Source: Strigamia acuminata (Eukaryota; Arthropoda; Chilopoda; Geophilomorpha; Linotaeniidae). From it: a stretch of DNA of 64,000 bases. The notes beneath the pieces were generated by a model. It was not told the origin of the DNA. It saw only the letters and a program-made list of their open reading frames with translations, and did not search any database. How positions within the stretch are numbered: position 1 is the first letter of the stretch; every line of letters starts with the position of its first letter. The translations under genes were made by a program, and so were the position numbers. Shown in pieces: positions 8,757-20,416 of this stretch. Location of the stretch: the NCBI GenBank assembly GCA_949358305.1, contig OX442314.1, positions 63,063,369-63,127,368 of the forward strand, in the 5' to 3' direction.

Positions 8757-11700
8757 TTATTCAACTTGTCTTTGAAGAATGTTCATCCCTCGCAAACATT
8801 TATCAATGTTCGGCTTGCTGAGCGGTTTTGTTAAAACGTCCGCCCACATCTCCACTCCTGGTACGTGTACAACTTGTATCTTGTCCACCTCGACTTTGGA
8901 CTTGATTAGATGGTACTTTCGGTTAAGATATTTCGTCCGAACTCTTTGCACACCATCCTGCAACATCTGGACTGCCGCTTCGTTGTCATTGTAGAGTGTC
9001 ATCTCCTTGTTGATCGGTGCTCGCAAATCTCCATAAATCCCTTTCACCCAACTCAGTTCCTTGACCGCGTCGGCCACCGCATCTAGCTCGCTCTCGCAAG
9101 AAGACTCCGCCACGTTGCCTTGCTTCTTGCAACGCCAACTTAACAATGATTCCCCGTTCTTCACAACGTATCCCGTGAATGAACGTGCGTTTTGCGTTGA
9201 GTTCCAACTCGCGTCAGCGTAGGAGTGTAGATGGTATTCCCCTTTCGTGTACTTCAATTTGTAATCTAGTGTCCCTCGAATGTATCTTAGTACTCGCTTT
9301 GCTGCAGCCATGTGAATTTCCCTCGGGTCCTTGTTAAATCGGGAAAGTGAGCTCACCGCAAAGCTTAGGTCTGGCCTGGTACTGGTTGCCAAGTACATAA
9401 TACTCCCAATAACTTCTTGATACAGTTTCTGGTCAACTGGCTTGCTGTCTTCAAACTCCTCCAACTTAAGTCCCAATTCCATCGGTGTAGCAACTGAATT
9501 GCATTTATCCAGTCCGAAACGTTTCAAAATTTTCTCTGCGTATTTTCGTTGAAATAGATAAATCTCTCCATCTTTTTGACTGACTTCCAAACCCAAAACG
9601 TAAGTAAGTTTGCCCATTGACACCAATTCCACAAATTTGTTCAAGTCTTTGATCTTTTCATCTCGAACTTTGGCGTTTGAACTTGCCGTTACAAGATCGT
9701 CTACGTAAACTGCTACGTACATTGTTCCATCGTCGCTTCTGTATTGGTAAAGACACGGATCATCTGCCATTCTTTTAAAACCGCAAGCTGTTAAAACTTC
9801 ATGTAGTCTCTCGTTCCAACAACGTCCTGCTTGCTTTAACCCGTAAATACTTCTTAAAAGTCTACAAACAAATTCGATCCCTGCTTCTTCAAATCCTTCC
9901 GGTTGTTCCATAAATATTCTCTCCTTTAACTTGCCGTGCAAGTATGCTGTCTTCACGTCGTGCAAATCCAACAAAAGATCCTCCTTTGCTGCTAAGTCCA
10001 GTAAGATCCTCAGTGATTCAATTCGCACCACTGGTGAAAATGTCTGGTCGTAATCGGTTCCTGGCTTTTGGCTACAACCAACAGCCACCAAACGTGCTTT
10101 GTATCGATTAAGACTCTCATCCGGATTTTCTTTGATTCTAAACACCCATTTAGACTTCACCGGTTTTACATCATTTGGTCTCTTCTCCATTTTCCAGACT
10201 TCGTGCTGATGCATGGAATCAATCTCATCTTGCATCGCTTCCGTCCATTTGTCCGCTTGAGGTAATTTCATCGCTTCCTTTTGCGTAGTTGGCGTTATTA
10301 AAACGTCAGCCATGTTTGCTTGTTCTCTCAACCTCCCCGAACGTCGTACGCCTCGTTGCAATAAGTCCGCTTCAGTCGCTTCTATTCTCGCTTGTTTTTC
10401 AACAGCCAAAACATCTTTGGTTGCGCCGGGTCTCCTTCCTCCCCTCCGAGCGGGGACCTGCGCCGGCACCCGTACTGGCTCCTGTTCCTGCTCCCTTTCC
10501 GGCTCCGGATCCGGCTCTGGTTCCGGTTCGCGTTGCAACTCGGGTTGTACGTGCTCAACTGGTGCAGGTACTCCGATCGGAAGAACCGGCGTGTCGTAAT
10601 GGACATCTAATTCCACCAATTCGTCGGTTTTGGTTTCCTCGGGTACATCTAAATTGCCCAGTCGTGTTTCGTCAAATATCACGTCCCGTGACTCCGTAAT
10701 CCGTCCAGTTTCTTGCATAAAAATCCGATATGCCTTGCGCGTCGCCGAGTATCCGACTAAAAAACCTTCTTTCGTCTTCGCGCTCAGTTTCGTCTGTCTA
10801 AATTTTGGTTCCAGCACATGGGCCACACACCCAAATCGTCGCAAATAAGAAACATCTGGTGGTCGTCCCATCCACATTTCATACGGTGTTTTGCCATGTA
10901 CGCTCGATCTACATCTGTTCCGCAGGTAAGCCGCCGTCAACATCGCTTCGCCCCAAAATGGTAATGCCAATTTCGAGTCCAACATTAACGCTCTCATCGT
11001 TTCTGTGATGGTCCGGTTTGTCCGTTCCGCTAATCCATTAGACATCGGTGTCCAAGGTGTGGTCAATTCGTGATGAATCCCCTTCTGACCGTAAAATTGT
11101 GCCAAATTCTCGTTTAAAAATTCTCCGCCATTATCGGTTCTAATGCGTTTAACTTTCTCTCCCTTTTGTAATTCGTGTCTTGTCAAAAATCCTTTTATGG
11201 CTTCTGCCGCTTGACCCTTCTGTTCCAGCAACTTCACAAAAATCATACGACTGTAGTCGTCAACTATAGTGAGAATAAATCTCGCTCCACCCAATGAATT
11301 CGTTGGCATTGGCCCCATCAAATCCATATGCAGTAATTCCAATATTTGCTGAGATTGTTGAAATGTCACTGTTTTTCGTGATATTTTCGCCATTTTCGCT
11401 TTTATGCATTCAGTGCATTGTTCGACTTGTGTCTTGTTATCCCATGTCATGCCTCTGACCAATCCTTGTTTTTCCATTTCGTCCATGCTTCTGGGGTTTG
11501 GATGCCCTAATCTACGATGCCAAATCGTACGTGTCAGTGCTCCAGTTGCACACGCAATTTCTCCCCTCGACCCCTCGCAATATGTCGCTGACAATAAAAA
11601 CTTGTTGTCCACTCGCTGTGCCGTCATCACCTTATTTCCGGCAGCATCCAGTACGTTTGCGCAATTTTTCGTGAATCTGACTTCCAGTCCGGCGTCCACT

Positions 11701-12902
11701 ATTTTCGGAACTGATAATAAATTGGTTTGCAATGTTGGAACGTATAAAACGTTACTCAAACGCAATCTATTTTCCATTTCGTGCTCTTTTATGACCAATT
11801 GTCCTCGCCCTGGCGATCCCGCTTCGACTTCACCGCTAGCTAATCCTACATTTTGCGGATATTGCTCAAAAACGTGAAAAACCTCTTTGTTTGACACCAT
11901 GTGGCTTGTCGCGCCCGAATCAATTAGCCACTCTTCCTTCTCTTCTTCTTCTTGCGTCGTCACTGCATTTGCGCGTTCGTCCATTCGACTCCTTGGCTTC
12001 ACCCACGCACCAAACGAATATTCGCGTGGTTTGCTCGTAGGAATTGCTTCGCAACGTGCGCTGTGCTCCGTTGGCTTCTTCCCGCCTCGCCACTTCTTGA
12101 ATGGTTTCGCTCCGCCTCCTCGTGTTCGTGCATTTGCACTTCCTGTCGGTCCTTCCTTGCTCTTGTCCTTTGACCAGCAATCTCTGGCAAAATGCCCCTT
12201 TTTATGGCAATTAAAACATTCAATTCCTGTTTTCCCTTTTGGTCGTGCTCTGTAAGCATTTTCGGATCCTTGTCCGCTCTTCCTTTTCTCTCGTTGTCTC
12301 TCCTCTTCTCCTCGTAACATCGTCCTCGCGTCCATCATCGACAAATCGTTTTTCTGGCCATCAAAAATCCTGACATTGTGCTCGAATTCTGCCCGCAATC
12401 CCTGCGCCACATAAGCAACCATTTCTTGGTTAGAATAAATCTTCCCAAGCTCTGCTCCCTTCGCTTTTATTGCTTCGGCTCGATTCACGTACTCGTCCAC
12501 GGATTCTTTCTCTTGCATTTTCAGCTTTGCCAATTCAATTCCGCATTTGACGATCTCGTAGGCATTCCTTGGTCCCATGTCGGCTTCAATCTTGTCCCAC
12601 AAGATTTTTGCGCTTGTCTCGGTACTGTATCGAACAGCCTGCTCCGCCGACAGCGAAATAACCAAAATGTGCATTGCCTCGTCATTCTTTCTTTCCCAGT
12701 CCTCCCAAATTGCCTGCATCTGGGCGTAATTCGCTTGTCCCGGTCGTGCTTTTTCCGGTTCACCTTGCTCGATTGTCGTTTTCCACAAGTGTTGTTTCTT
12801 CAGCGTCGATCTTATGCGCATCTTCCATAAGAAATAATTGCGCTCGGTCAACCTCTCTATCGCCGTTGAATTTGAAGAAATATTGACGATCGCGTCCGCC
12901 AT
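8757..12902 (-). CDS. Copia B Gag-Pol polyprotein
   Basis: 1,381 residues from an ATG at 12902. Residues 1-200 are a copia-type gag (UBN2-like; NYFLWKMRI near the start). The zinc knuckle CX2CX4HX4C is at C229, C232, H237 and C242. The aspartic protease motif is Asp-Ser-Gly at 328-330. Integrase has H462, H467, C496 and C499, and the catalytic triad D527, D590, E626 with the usual 35-residue gap. A Pro/Glu-rich linker with PEPEP repeats lies around 790-830. Reverse transcriptase follows with YVDD at 1066-1069, and then copia RNase H up to the stop. One continuous frame without frameshift is normal for copia. The protein would assemble a cytoplasmic particle, copy its RNA and integrate the DNA. 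There are no lesions. Confidence 0.97.
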   Translation of the reverse strand: MADAIVNISSNSTAIERLTERNYFLWKMRIRSTLKKQHLWKTTIEQGEPEKARPGQANYAQMQAIWEDWERKNDEAMHILVISLSAEQAVRYSTETSAKILWDKIEADMGPRNAYEIVKCGIELAKLKMQEKESVDEYVNRAEAIKAKGAELGKIYSNQEMVAYVAQGLRAEFEHNVRIFDGQKNDLSMMDARTMLRGEEERQREKRKSGQGSENAYRARPKGKTGIECFNCHKKGHFARDCWSKDKSKEGPTGSANARTRGGGAKPFKKWRGGKKPTEHSARCEAIPTSKPREYSFGAWVKPRSRMDERANAVTTQEEEEKEEWLIDSGATSHMVSNKEVFHVFEQYPQNVGLASGEVEAGSPGRGQLVIKEHEMENRLRLSNVLYVPTLQTNLLSVPKIVDAGLEVRFTKNCANVLDAAGNKVMTAQRVDNKFLLSATYCEGSRGEIACATGALTRTIWHRRLGHPNPRSMDEMEKQGLVRGMTWDNKTQVEQCTECIKAKMAKISRKTVTFQQSQQILELLHMDLMGPMPTNSLGGARFILTIVDDYSRMIFVKLLEQKGQAAEAIKGFLTRHELQKGEKVKRIRTDNGGEFLNENLAQFYGQKGIHHELTTPWTPMSNGLAERTNRTITETMRALMLDSKLALPFWGEAMLTAAYLRNRCRSSVHGKTPYEMWMGRPPDVSYLRRFGCVAHVLEPKFRQTKLSAKTKEGFLVGYSATRKAYRIFMQETGRITESRDVIFDETRLGNLDVPEETKTDELVELDVHYDTPVLPIGVPAPVEHVQPELQREPEPEPDPEPEREQEQEPVRVPAQVPARRGGRRPGATKDVLAVEKQARIEATEADLLQRGVRRSGRLREQANMADVLITPTTQKEAMKLPQADKWTEAMQDEIDSMHQHEVWKMEKRPNDVKPVKSKWVFRIKENPDESLNRYKARLVAVGCSQKPGTDYDQTFSPVVRIESLRILLDLAAKEDLLLDLHDVKTAYLHGKLKERIFMEQPEGFEEAGIEFVCRLLRSIYGLKQAGRCWNERLHEVLTACGFKRMADDPCLYQYRSDDGTMYVAVYVDDLVTASSNAKVRDEKIKDLNKFVELVSMGKLTYVLGLEVSQKDGEIYLFQRKYAEKILKRFGLDKCNSVATPMELGLKLEEFEDSKPVDQKLYQEVIGSIMYLATSTRPDLSFAVSSLSRFNKDPREIHMAAAKRVLRYIRGTLDYKLKYTKGEYHLHSYADASWNSTQNARSFTGYVVKNGESLLSWRCKKQGNVAESSCESELDAVADAVKELSWVKGIYGDLRAPINKEMTLYNDNEAAVQMLQDGVQRVRTKYLNRKYHLIKSKVEVDKIQVVHVPGVEMWADVLTKPLSKPNIDKCLRGMNILQRQVE

Positions 12903-13014
12903 TTTGTCTCAAACGAATGCGTGCGGAAAAGAAACGTACGAAAAATTAATTTTCTCTTCTTAATTCCACTAATTTCTACTTGCGCTTCACTGTGTTACAG
13001 CCTGATTTTTCCAA

Positions 13015-13030
13015 CCGTGCTCTGCTACCA
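13015..13030 (-). promoter_or_regulatory. Copia B primer-binding site (tRNA-iMet)
   Basis: On the minus strand, TGGTAGCAGAGCACGG lies two bases after the 5' LTR. The first eleven bases match the complement of the animal initiator tRNA-Met 3' end; the rest diverges. Confidence 0.75.
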
Positions 13031-13032
13031 CT

Positions 13033-13217
13033 TGTTGATACACCTGGGAATTAGCCACGACCATTTGAACATTGAAACATAAATATCGCTCATTTAATCA
13101 TCCATTTTTATACAGTTAGTGTTGTCTGTGACAACCGCGCTCACACAATAAAGGTCTCTTGCCTTTTAATCAAAACAATCAATCAATTATTTAACTTAGT
13201 GTTTAAATCCACTCACA
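13033..13217 (-). repeat. Copia B 5' LTR
   Basis: 185-bp LTR, same as 8486-8670, followed on the right by the TATTT duplication and satellite units. Confidence 0.95.
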
Positions 13218-15672
13218 TATTTCACTGAAAAAGGCCATGTTTCGCTGAAAAAGGCCATATTTTACTGAAAAAACGCCATATTTCGCTGAAAAAAGCCATA
13301 TTTTGCTGAAAAAGGCCATATTTTGCTGAAAAAGGCCACATTTCGCTGTAAAAGGCCATATTTCGGTAAAAAACGCCATATTTTGCTGAAAAAGGTCACA
13401 TTTTGCAGGGACTAGTTTAGACGCCTGGGACTTGGCGACGTTTAATGTACCATGTGCAGCCCCAAACTGACCCGGCCTGAAACGGCTCCGGTCGGAATAT
13501 TAATAAATGCCCTGGCATTTATTCGAGGCCTTTCGCTAAATGCGGCTACTTTTTGATAAAAAAGGCCATATTTCGCTGAAAAAGGCCATATTTTGCTGAA
13601 AAAGGCCATATTTCGCTGAAAAAGGCCATATTTCGCTGTAAAAGGCCATATTTCGCTGAAAAACGCCATATTTTGCTGAAAAAGGCCATATTTTGCTGAA
13701 AAAGGCCATTATTCGTTGAAAAAAAAGGCCATATTTCGATAAAAAACGCCATATTTCGCTGAAAAAGTTCACATTTTGCAGGGACTAGTTTAGACGCCGG
13801 GGACTTGGCGACGTTTAATGTACCATGTGCAGCCCCAAACTGATCCGGCCTGAAACGACTCCGGACGGAATATTAATAAATGCCCTGGCATTTATTCGAG
13901 GCCTTTCGCTAAATGCGGCTAATTTTCGATAAAAAAAGCCATATTTTGCTAAAAAACTCCATATTTCGCTGAAAAAGGCCAGATTTTGTTAAAAAAGCTC
14001 ATATTTCGCTGAAAAAGGCCATATTTCGCTGAAAAAGGCCATATTTCGCTGAAAAAGGCCATATTTCACTGAAAAAGGCCATATTTCGATAAAAAAGGCC
14101 ATATTTTACTGAAAAAACGCCATATTTCGCTGAAAAAGGCCATATTTCGCTGAAAAAAGGCCATATTTCGGTAAAAAACGCTATATTTTTCTGAAAAAGG
14201 CCATATTTTGCTAAAAAAGGCCATATTTTGCTGAAAAACGCCATATTTCGCTGAAAAAGGCCATATTTTGCTGAAAAAGGCCATATTTCGCTGAAAAAGG
14301 TCACATTTTGCAGGGACTAGTTTAGACGCCGGGACTTGGTGACGTTTAATGTACCATGTGCAGCCCCAAACTGACCCTGCCTGAAACGGCTCCGAACGGA
14401 ATATTAATAAATGCCCTGGCATTTATTCGAGGCCTTTCGCTAAATGCGGCTACTTTTCGATAAAAAAGGCCATATTTCGCTGAAAAAGGCCAGATTTTGC
14501 TGAAAAACGCCATATTTTGCTGAAAAAGGCCATATTTTGCTGAAAAAGGCCATATTTTGCAGAAAAAAAGCCATATTTCGGTAAAAAACGCCATATTTCG
14601 CTCAAAAAAGGCCATATTTTGGTTAAAAAACTCGATATTTTGCTGAAAAAAAGCCATATTTCGGTAAAAAACCCCATATTTAGCTGAAAAAGGCCATATT
14701 TCGCTGAAAAAGGCCATATTTTGCTGAAAAAAGCAATATTTCGCTGATAAAAGGCCATATTTCGCTGAAAAAGGCCACATTTCGCTGTAAAAGGCCATAT
14801 TTCGGTAAAAAACGCCATATTTTGCTGAAAAAGGTCACATTTTGCAGGGACTAGTTTAGACGCCTGGGACTTGGCGACGTTTAATGTACCATGTGCAGCC
14901 CCAAACTTACCCGGCCTGAAACGGCTCCGGTCGGAATATTAATAAATGCCCTGGCATTTATTCGAGGCCTTTCGCTAAATGCGGCTACTTTTTGATAAAA
15001 AAGGCCATATTTCGCTGAAAAAGGCCATATTTTGCTGAAGAAGGCCATATTTCGCTGAAAAAGGCCATATTTCGCTGTAAAAGGCCATATTTCGCTGAAA
15101 AAGGCCATATTTCGCTGAAAAACGCCATATTTCGCTGGAAAACGCCATATTTCGCTGAAAAAGGCCATATTTCGTTGAAAAAAGGCCATATTTCGAAAAA
15201 ACACGCCATATTTTGCTGAAAGAGGTCACATTTTGCAGGGACTAGTTTAGACGCCGGGGACTTGGCGACGTTTAATGTACAATGTGCAGCCCCAAACTGA
15301 CCAGGCCTGAAACGGCTCCGGTCGGAATAATAATAAATGCCCTGGCATTTATTCGAGGCCTTTCGCTAAATGCGGCTACTTTTTGATAAAAAAGGCCATA
15401 TTTCGCTGAAAAAGGCCATATTTTGCTGAAAAAGGCCATATTTCGCTGAAAAAGGCCATATTTTGCTGAAAAAGGCCATATTTCGCTGAAAAAGGCCATT
15501 ATTCGTTGAAAAAAAAGGCCATATTTCGATAAAAAACGCCATATTTCGCTGAAAAAGTTCACATTTTGCAGGGACTAGTTTAGACGCCGGGGACTTGGCG
15601 ACGTTTAATGTACCATGTGCAGCCCCAAACTGATCCGGCCTGAAACGACTCCGGTCGGAATATTAATAAATG
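13218..15672. repeat. 20-bp satellite with spacers, segment 3
   Basis: Five or six spacer copies (the GTTTAGACGCC motif near 13426, 13788, 14325, 14862, 15246 and 15587) are separated by variable numbers of 20-21 bp units, giving higher-order periods of about 340-540 bp. Individual unit variants (GGTAAAAAACGC, GATAAAAAAGG, GTTAAAAAACTC) recur in fixed order in different blocks, which shows that multi-unit segments have been duplicated. It is interrupted at AATG of the spacer palindrome by element E. Confidence 0.93.
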
Positions 15673-17566
15673 TGTGACAAATTAATATGGCTATAAATGC
15701 CTATTGTGCCATTATGACGGTAATTTTACTGTATTTGCTTGTAAAACTGATAAGAGTCCTGAATAAAGTTATTTATGATGTTTCAGAAGCAAAGTTGTTA
15801 TATTAATAAATATTAATTAACATTACTTCGTGATATCAAAGTATCACGGCCAAAAATACAAGATTTCGTCTGCTAAAACAGCATTCGTCAATGCGGTATG
15901 TCGCCACTAGAAGGCGCTATCGCAAATCAGCGGTAAATTCGAAATACGGAATTAAATGAATAACATTCAATATATTAAATAAGTATTTAATATATTGGTT
16001 TAGATTATTTAACTTGACAATAATATAAAGTTATATTATTGTATTGAAAGATTGGAAGAAAGAATTGGTCACATTCTTGGAAATGTGACCATGCGGATTA
16101 AAGGATTAAAATGTGTAACTTGGGAATGTGTCCCCGGTATCCATTTCCGGTCCTGAGTATCCAGATCCGGTTTTGCTAAAGGATTAGCATAATCTGAAGT
16201 TGCATCCCCGTATCCACTTCCTGCTGTACGAGATTGGTGGAACTTAATCCCACCAAGTATAAAACTCCCTGACAACAGGAAGTTAGTTAGTTCTTGATTT
16301 CTGGTTATTTGGTATGTTCCGCATGTCAAATAACTGTTTCTTACTCAGGGCATGGGCCTACCGGTCCATGCATAGCATGGCTCTGCTGAGCCATGCAACC
16401 CCCGTCAACTGAAGGCGAAGTTCGGACTGTTAATGTTTCCGTCAAACGGTCTTGCCGAGGAGAAAGCCTCCCGCATAAGTATCCTCGTGGTCGGACAATA
16501 GAATCACGTGTGATACCAAAGTATTTAGTAACCGTTAGTAGCACTGTTACTGAAAGAGATTGACTCCATCACTTGATGGTGCCAAAGCAGTCTGCATGCA
16601 AAACATGCAGTTACCGCCAGTAGCACTATGTGTTTGGGAAAGTTATATCTCTTCGGTGATGGTGCCAAAGCAGTCTACTTATGAGTAGTATCTCGGGTGA
16701 TTAATTCTGTTGTGCAGAACTGCGGGCTATATCCCCCTGAATACCAGTGCCGTCTCTCACCGCACTGTTATTTAGGGCACGCGCGATACTGTTCTGCTCA
16801 GCAAGGCGAACTTTGACGGCAATTGTGTGTTGCGATGTTTAACCTTTATTATATTTTGTAGTTGATAAATACACCTTAATTGTTTAAACTTGGCAACAAG
16901 TTAACAACCGAAGTAAGTCACGAGACTTATTTCACTGTATGACGAATCAAATTCGTAACAATAAATTGAATACAATTTATTGAGTTAATTTATTAAACTC
17001 ACAACATCGCGAATTAAATATAATTCGCAAGCGGAACCTTGGCGAATAAATGACTTCATTTATTCATTACCAATTTCCAACCCTAGTTGTGGCGGTGCAC
17101 ATGAGTCAACCGCACCTCTCGGATCGAACCAAACAGCATTACACGGACCATTACACCAGATACGAACCAGGAACGCGAAGGGACGCGAAGGAACCAGTTC
17201 CACGATTACGAAGCGCCGACGGAAGCCGCGAGGACACAGCCAGCCCGGCTACGCATAGATGACATCTTTATCTCGGTCGAGCGGGCGTTTTGCCGTTCCC
17301 GAACCCAGGATCACCATTAACCGTAATCATATTATTTTAGGGCTGTTTTTACAGCCAATTCATGTATAGTTTAACTTGTATTTAAACTTGCCAAATGTCG
17401 GCATTAGAATTTGTATAACTTTTAGATTTGATTCTATTGTTTGACAACAATAAATGTAGTGTTTTGAGAAACTTGTTGTCTTTATTTTATCTCGTATTAT
17501 TCACTATTTCACGCGACTTATACCCGGTACTATCATGCGATAGGAGTTGTGGTCGTCACCGTCACA
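15673..17566 (+). repeat. Element E 5' LTR
   Basis: 1,894 bp with six-base inverted ends TGTGAC/GTCACA. A core promoter is likely near 16255: TATAAAA followed by AACAGGAAGTTAGTTAG. The same arrangement is found in the LTRs of I and, less clearly, J. Several short inverted repeats occur (for example CATGCATAGCATGG and the GCTCTGCTGAGCC region near 16370-16400). Confidence 0.93.
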
Positions 17567-18376
17567 CGTGGAGGTTCTACCGAGATAGGTTGCAAAGTTT
17601 AAATTTACCGAATTTAAATAAAAGTGAAAATTGAGATAAATAAAGAGTATAACATTTCAAAACATTTTATATGTCTCTGCTTTTGCGAAGTAGGGAATCC
17701 TCTTTAAGAACGTTGGGATTCGTGAGAACTCTAACATTAAAGGGAAAGTTTCGTTGTGTTGAAAAAACACTTAAAATCGAAGTAAAATTAATTTTAATTT
17801 TCACGAAACAAGGCTTGGTAAAATTCCAATGTTAGTTGAATATTTTCGTAAGAAATATCCAATCAGTAACGAGATTGACCAGGCCAAAGTGCGGACGTAG
17901 TAGAAAACTACTAAAATAAAGGATTAGTTTCCATTTTATCATTGGATAAAATAACTTTCCACCAATAAAGTGTCGAGGGATTAAAGGATTATCGATCCTC
18001 GATGCCACGCGGATCCAGACTACAGACGACCATTCGTATCCAGACCAGACCTGCAGACACGTGCTCCAGTAGCCATCTTGACCACGCCGTCCCGTTCAGT
18101 CCCGATTCGAATTTTCCACGCCGTAAACCAGCTAAAGTTAAGTGTATTTCACCTATTATTTTAATAAATAACTTAAAGCGCCTTCTCACCCGACGCTAGT
18201 TTACTTGTAGTAGGATTCATTTGATTGTTTAAAATTTATCGATAGTTTAACACGTTTAACCACCACGTGGAGTTTAAGCTTAACCTTATCGAAGTGTATT
18301 GTTATTTTGAAGTGTATTTTTTTTATATAAAGTGTGTTATCGTTCTTTAGTAATAAAGAATTTAAAAACTTTTATC
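17567..18376 (+). other. Element E primer-binding site and leader
   Basis: TGGAGGTTCTACCGAGAT at 17569-17586, two bases after the LTR, is an exact complement of the 3' end of animal tRNA-Gln including CCA. The remaining 790 bases to the gag ATG are AT-rich. They hold no convincing ORF and presumably carry packaging signals. Confidence 0.8.
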
Positions 18377-20416
18377 ATGTCTGACGAAAACATTCATATG
18401 AATGAACGAGAAGTTGATGACGGAAACTTGGAAAATAGTTACGTCCGACTCGAAGACCAAACGGATTTAATTCCGGACGATTTGACAGAGTATTGTCGAC
18501 TCTATAATCTAAATCGGGCTGATTTCAAAACAATAACCGAAGCGGTTAATCATGTACGCGTACTTGAGAAAAGAAATCAGAGAATTAGACCCGATGAAGA
18601 TGAAAATTCGGAGAACGAAAGTCGGCATTCGCGGACTTCACACCGAACCCCACGAAAAACGATTCCCACGAATCGTAAGCTGGACTTTCCCTCTCCTAAA
18701 AAGAGGTTGGGATATCAAGCCCGGATAGTGTCGACTCCACAGCTAAACGATAGAATGGTACGCGAACCATCGTTTAGCCGATCTCGTAGTCAACAAAGTT
18801 CTGGACAAAGAACACCCAACTCTAATAGTCCTTTAAATCTAGCCAAACCAAGGTCTAGATCGACTAGTGTTAATCGAACGATTAACAATAGTAATTCGGG
18901 TTTTATCCCCCAAACTTCGGGGAATAGACAAAATGTCTCCCAAAACTCTGGACATAGACAGTATGTTACTCCAACATCTGGAAATAGACATTATGTCCCC
19001 CCGACACCGGGGAAAGGACAGTTTGTCCCCCCAACGCAGTCAAAAAGAGTGTCAAATCGAACTCCAAGGAGATCCGATCCGATCTCACCATCCCCCGTTA
19101 TTCAAAATTTACCGGTGGGAAAGACTCGTTCAAATCAGACACCCCCAGAACGAGTACAAAATGAAAGTAGTGTTCCACATGGACAACATGTACCATCTGG
19201 CAATCATACACAGTATGAAAATTATGTTCCTCCAAGGAAAGAAATCCCCCAGGACAATCAGGTCCCTAAGGGAAACCTGCCCAATTTTGAACATAATTCT
19301 GGTTCGGCATCCTCCGCTGGTAGTTCATCTCAAGCGAGATTTTCCACCGACGACTTGGGAGCCATCCTTACCCATGTGCGAAATATTCAAACTGATTGTG
19401 CACAGCAAGTACAACAATTTATGCAGAATAACGCACAGCAAAATAATAATACAAACAATTCGAGCAAAACCTTTTTCAAAGGTCAGGATATGCCTGTTTT
19501 CGATGGAAAACAGAAGGACGTGGCTAAATTTTTAGCTACAGCCAAAACAGTCGCTGTCGCTAAAGGTTTGACTCTGGATGAGATGGTAAAACGCGGAATA
19601 CCAACTTATTTATCTGGTATAGCCCACGAATGGCATACCGATAACCTCGACAAATTTGTTGACTGGAAAACTTTCGAAAAGATGTTTTTGGCGGAGTTTG
19701 ACATGATTCCTGTCACTCGAGCCCGAAAGCTTCGAAATTTAATCCAGGGCCCAGAAGAGCCACTTTATACATTTCTTTTGAGATTTAAACAAGCTCAAGG
19801 ATCTTATTCAAAAAGAGATGAAGCCCCCACTCTTCTCGAGAATTTGAATTTAGTTAGTTACAATCGAATAATCGATAGAGGTCTTTATGAAGAATCATTT
19901 AATGACATATTTCAATTTGTCCGGCAGAATAGGGCTCTTTTCGAAGCCCAAAACGCTAGTGTGGACACTATTGCCAATAAAGAGGACGAAACTGTCCCGT
20001 CAAATACTCAAAGAGGTAAAGACGCCAGGAGTTCGCGCCCACTCATACGATCTACTCAGACGTTGAACGCCGAACCAGAAGTTGTACCTATGGAATCTGA
20101 CGAGACAGACAATCTTGAAAACGATGTTGGATTCAACAACATGGTATGTGCCCTATCGGAGAAAGCAACTGGAAAATGTTTCCATTGCAATCAACCAGGA
20201 CACTTTAAGAGGGAATGTCCTTTGTTACAAAAAAGGAAATTTGCTCAGGACAAACCTCAAGGTAATGGTAATAATACCAATACCAATCCCGCCTCTGATC
20301 TTTTTAAACGACAGAGACAAAATTGGGTAACAGCTGAATCTTTGGATCAAAAACTCGAAAATTTGAATTGGGGAAATGCTGCAACAAATGAAGGTATTTA
20401 CGGAATTGTGATCTAA
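18377..20416 (+). CDS. Element E Gag protein
   Basis: The ATG at 18377 (MSDENIHMNE) gives 679 residues; a longer frame from 18332 would need a GTG start. The N-terminal 90 residues are acidic. Residues about 90-330 are low-complexity, rich in Ser, Pro, Arg, Asn and Gln. They include about five degenerate 12-residue repeats of the form SGNRxxVxPT at about 175-225. Residues about 370-540 fit the retrotransposon gag (capsid) fold, with FKGQDMPVFDGKQKD and the HEWHTDNLDKFVDWKTFEKMF block. A CCHC zinc knuckle lies at C601, C604, H609 and C614. No protease follows in any frame. The protein should form particles and bind RNA, with enzymes supplied by a related complete element. Confidence 0.9.
   Translation: MSDENIHMNEREVDDGNLENSYVRLEDQTDLIPDDLTEYCRLYNLNRADFKTITEAVNHVRVLEKRNQRIRPDEDENSENESRHSRTSHRTPRKTIPTNRKLDFPSPKKRLGYQARIVSTPQLNDRMVREPSFSRSRSQQSSGQRTPNSNSPLNLAKPRSRSTSVNRTINNSNSGFIPQTSGNRQNVSQNSGHRQYVTPTSGNRHYVPPTPGKGQFVPPTQSKRVSNRTPRRSDPISPSPVIQNLPVGKTRSNQTPPERVQNESSVPHGQHVPSGNHTQYENYVPPRKEIPQDNQVPKGNLPNFEHNSGSASSAGSSSQARFSTDDLGAILTHVRNIQTDCAQQVQQFMQNNAQQNNNTNNSSKTFFKGQDMPVFDGKQKDVAKFLATAKTVAVAKGLTLDEMVKRGIPTYLSGIAHEWHTDNLDKFVDWKTFEKMFLAEFDMIPVTRARKLRNLIQGPEEPLYTFLLRFKQAQGSYSKRDEAPTLLENLNLVSYNRIIDRGLYEESFNDIFQFVRQNRALFEAQNASVDTIANKEDETVPSNTQRGKDARSSRPLIRSTQTLNAEPEVVPMESDETDNLENDVGFNNMVCALSEKATGKCFHCNQPGHFKRECPLLQKRKFAQDKPQGNGNNTNTNPASDLFKRQRQNWVTAESLDQKLENLNWGNAATNEGIYGIVI

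Larger units (their letters stand above)
8486..13217 (-). mobile_element. Copia B, copy 1: complete Ty1/copia element
   Basis: A 4,732-bp element with 185-bp LTRs (8486-8670 and 13033-13217) that look identical. The ends are TG...CA, with the five-base target duplication TATTT (8481-8485 and 13218-13222). In element orientation the order is 5' LTR at 13217, primer-binding site, a 130-bp leader, one gag-pol frame, a polypurine tract at 8671-8687 and the 3' LTR. Every structural part and every catalytic motif is present, so it may be autonomous. The second copy at 38337-50093 differs by very few bases. Confidence 0.96.

Noticed and set aside
10289-12255. Plus-strand open frames of 70-157 codons inside copia B (and copies at 47165-49131)
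   Set aside because: They are antisense shadows of the intact Gag-Pol frame, with Pro/Ser-rich low-complexity content and no domain.
13218-15672. CRISPR-like array of short repeats
   Set aside because: Units are contiguous 20-bp tandem copies without unique spacers, in a eukaryotic transposon-rich context.
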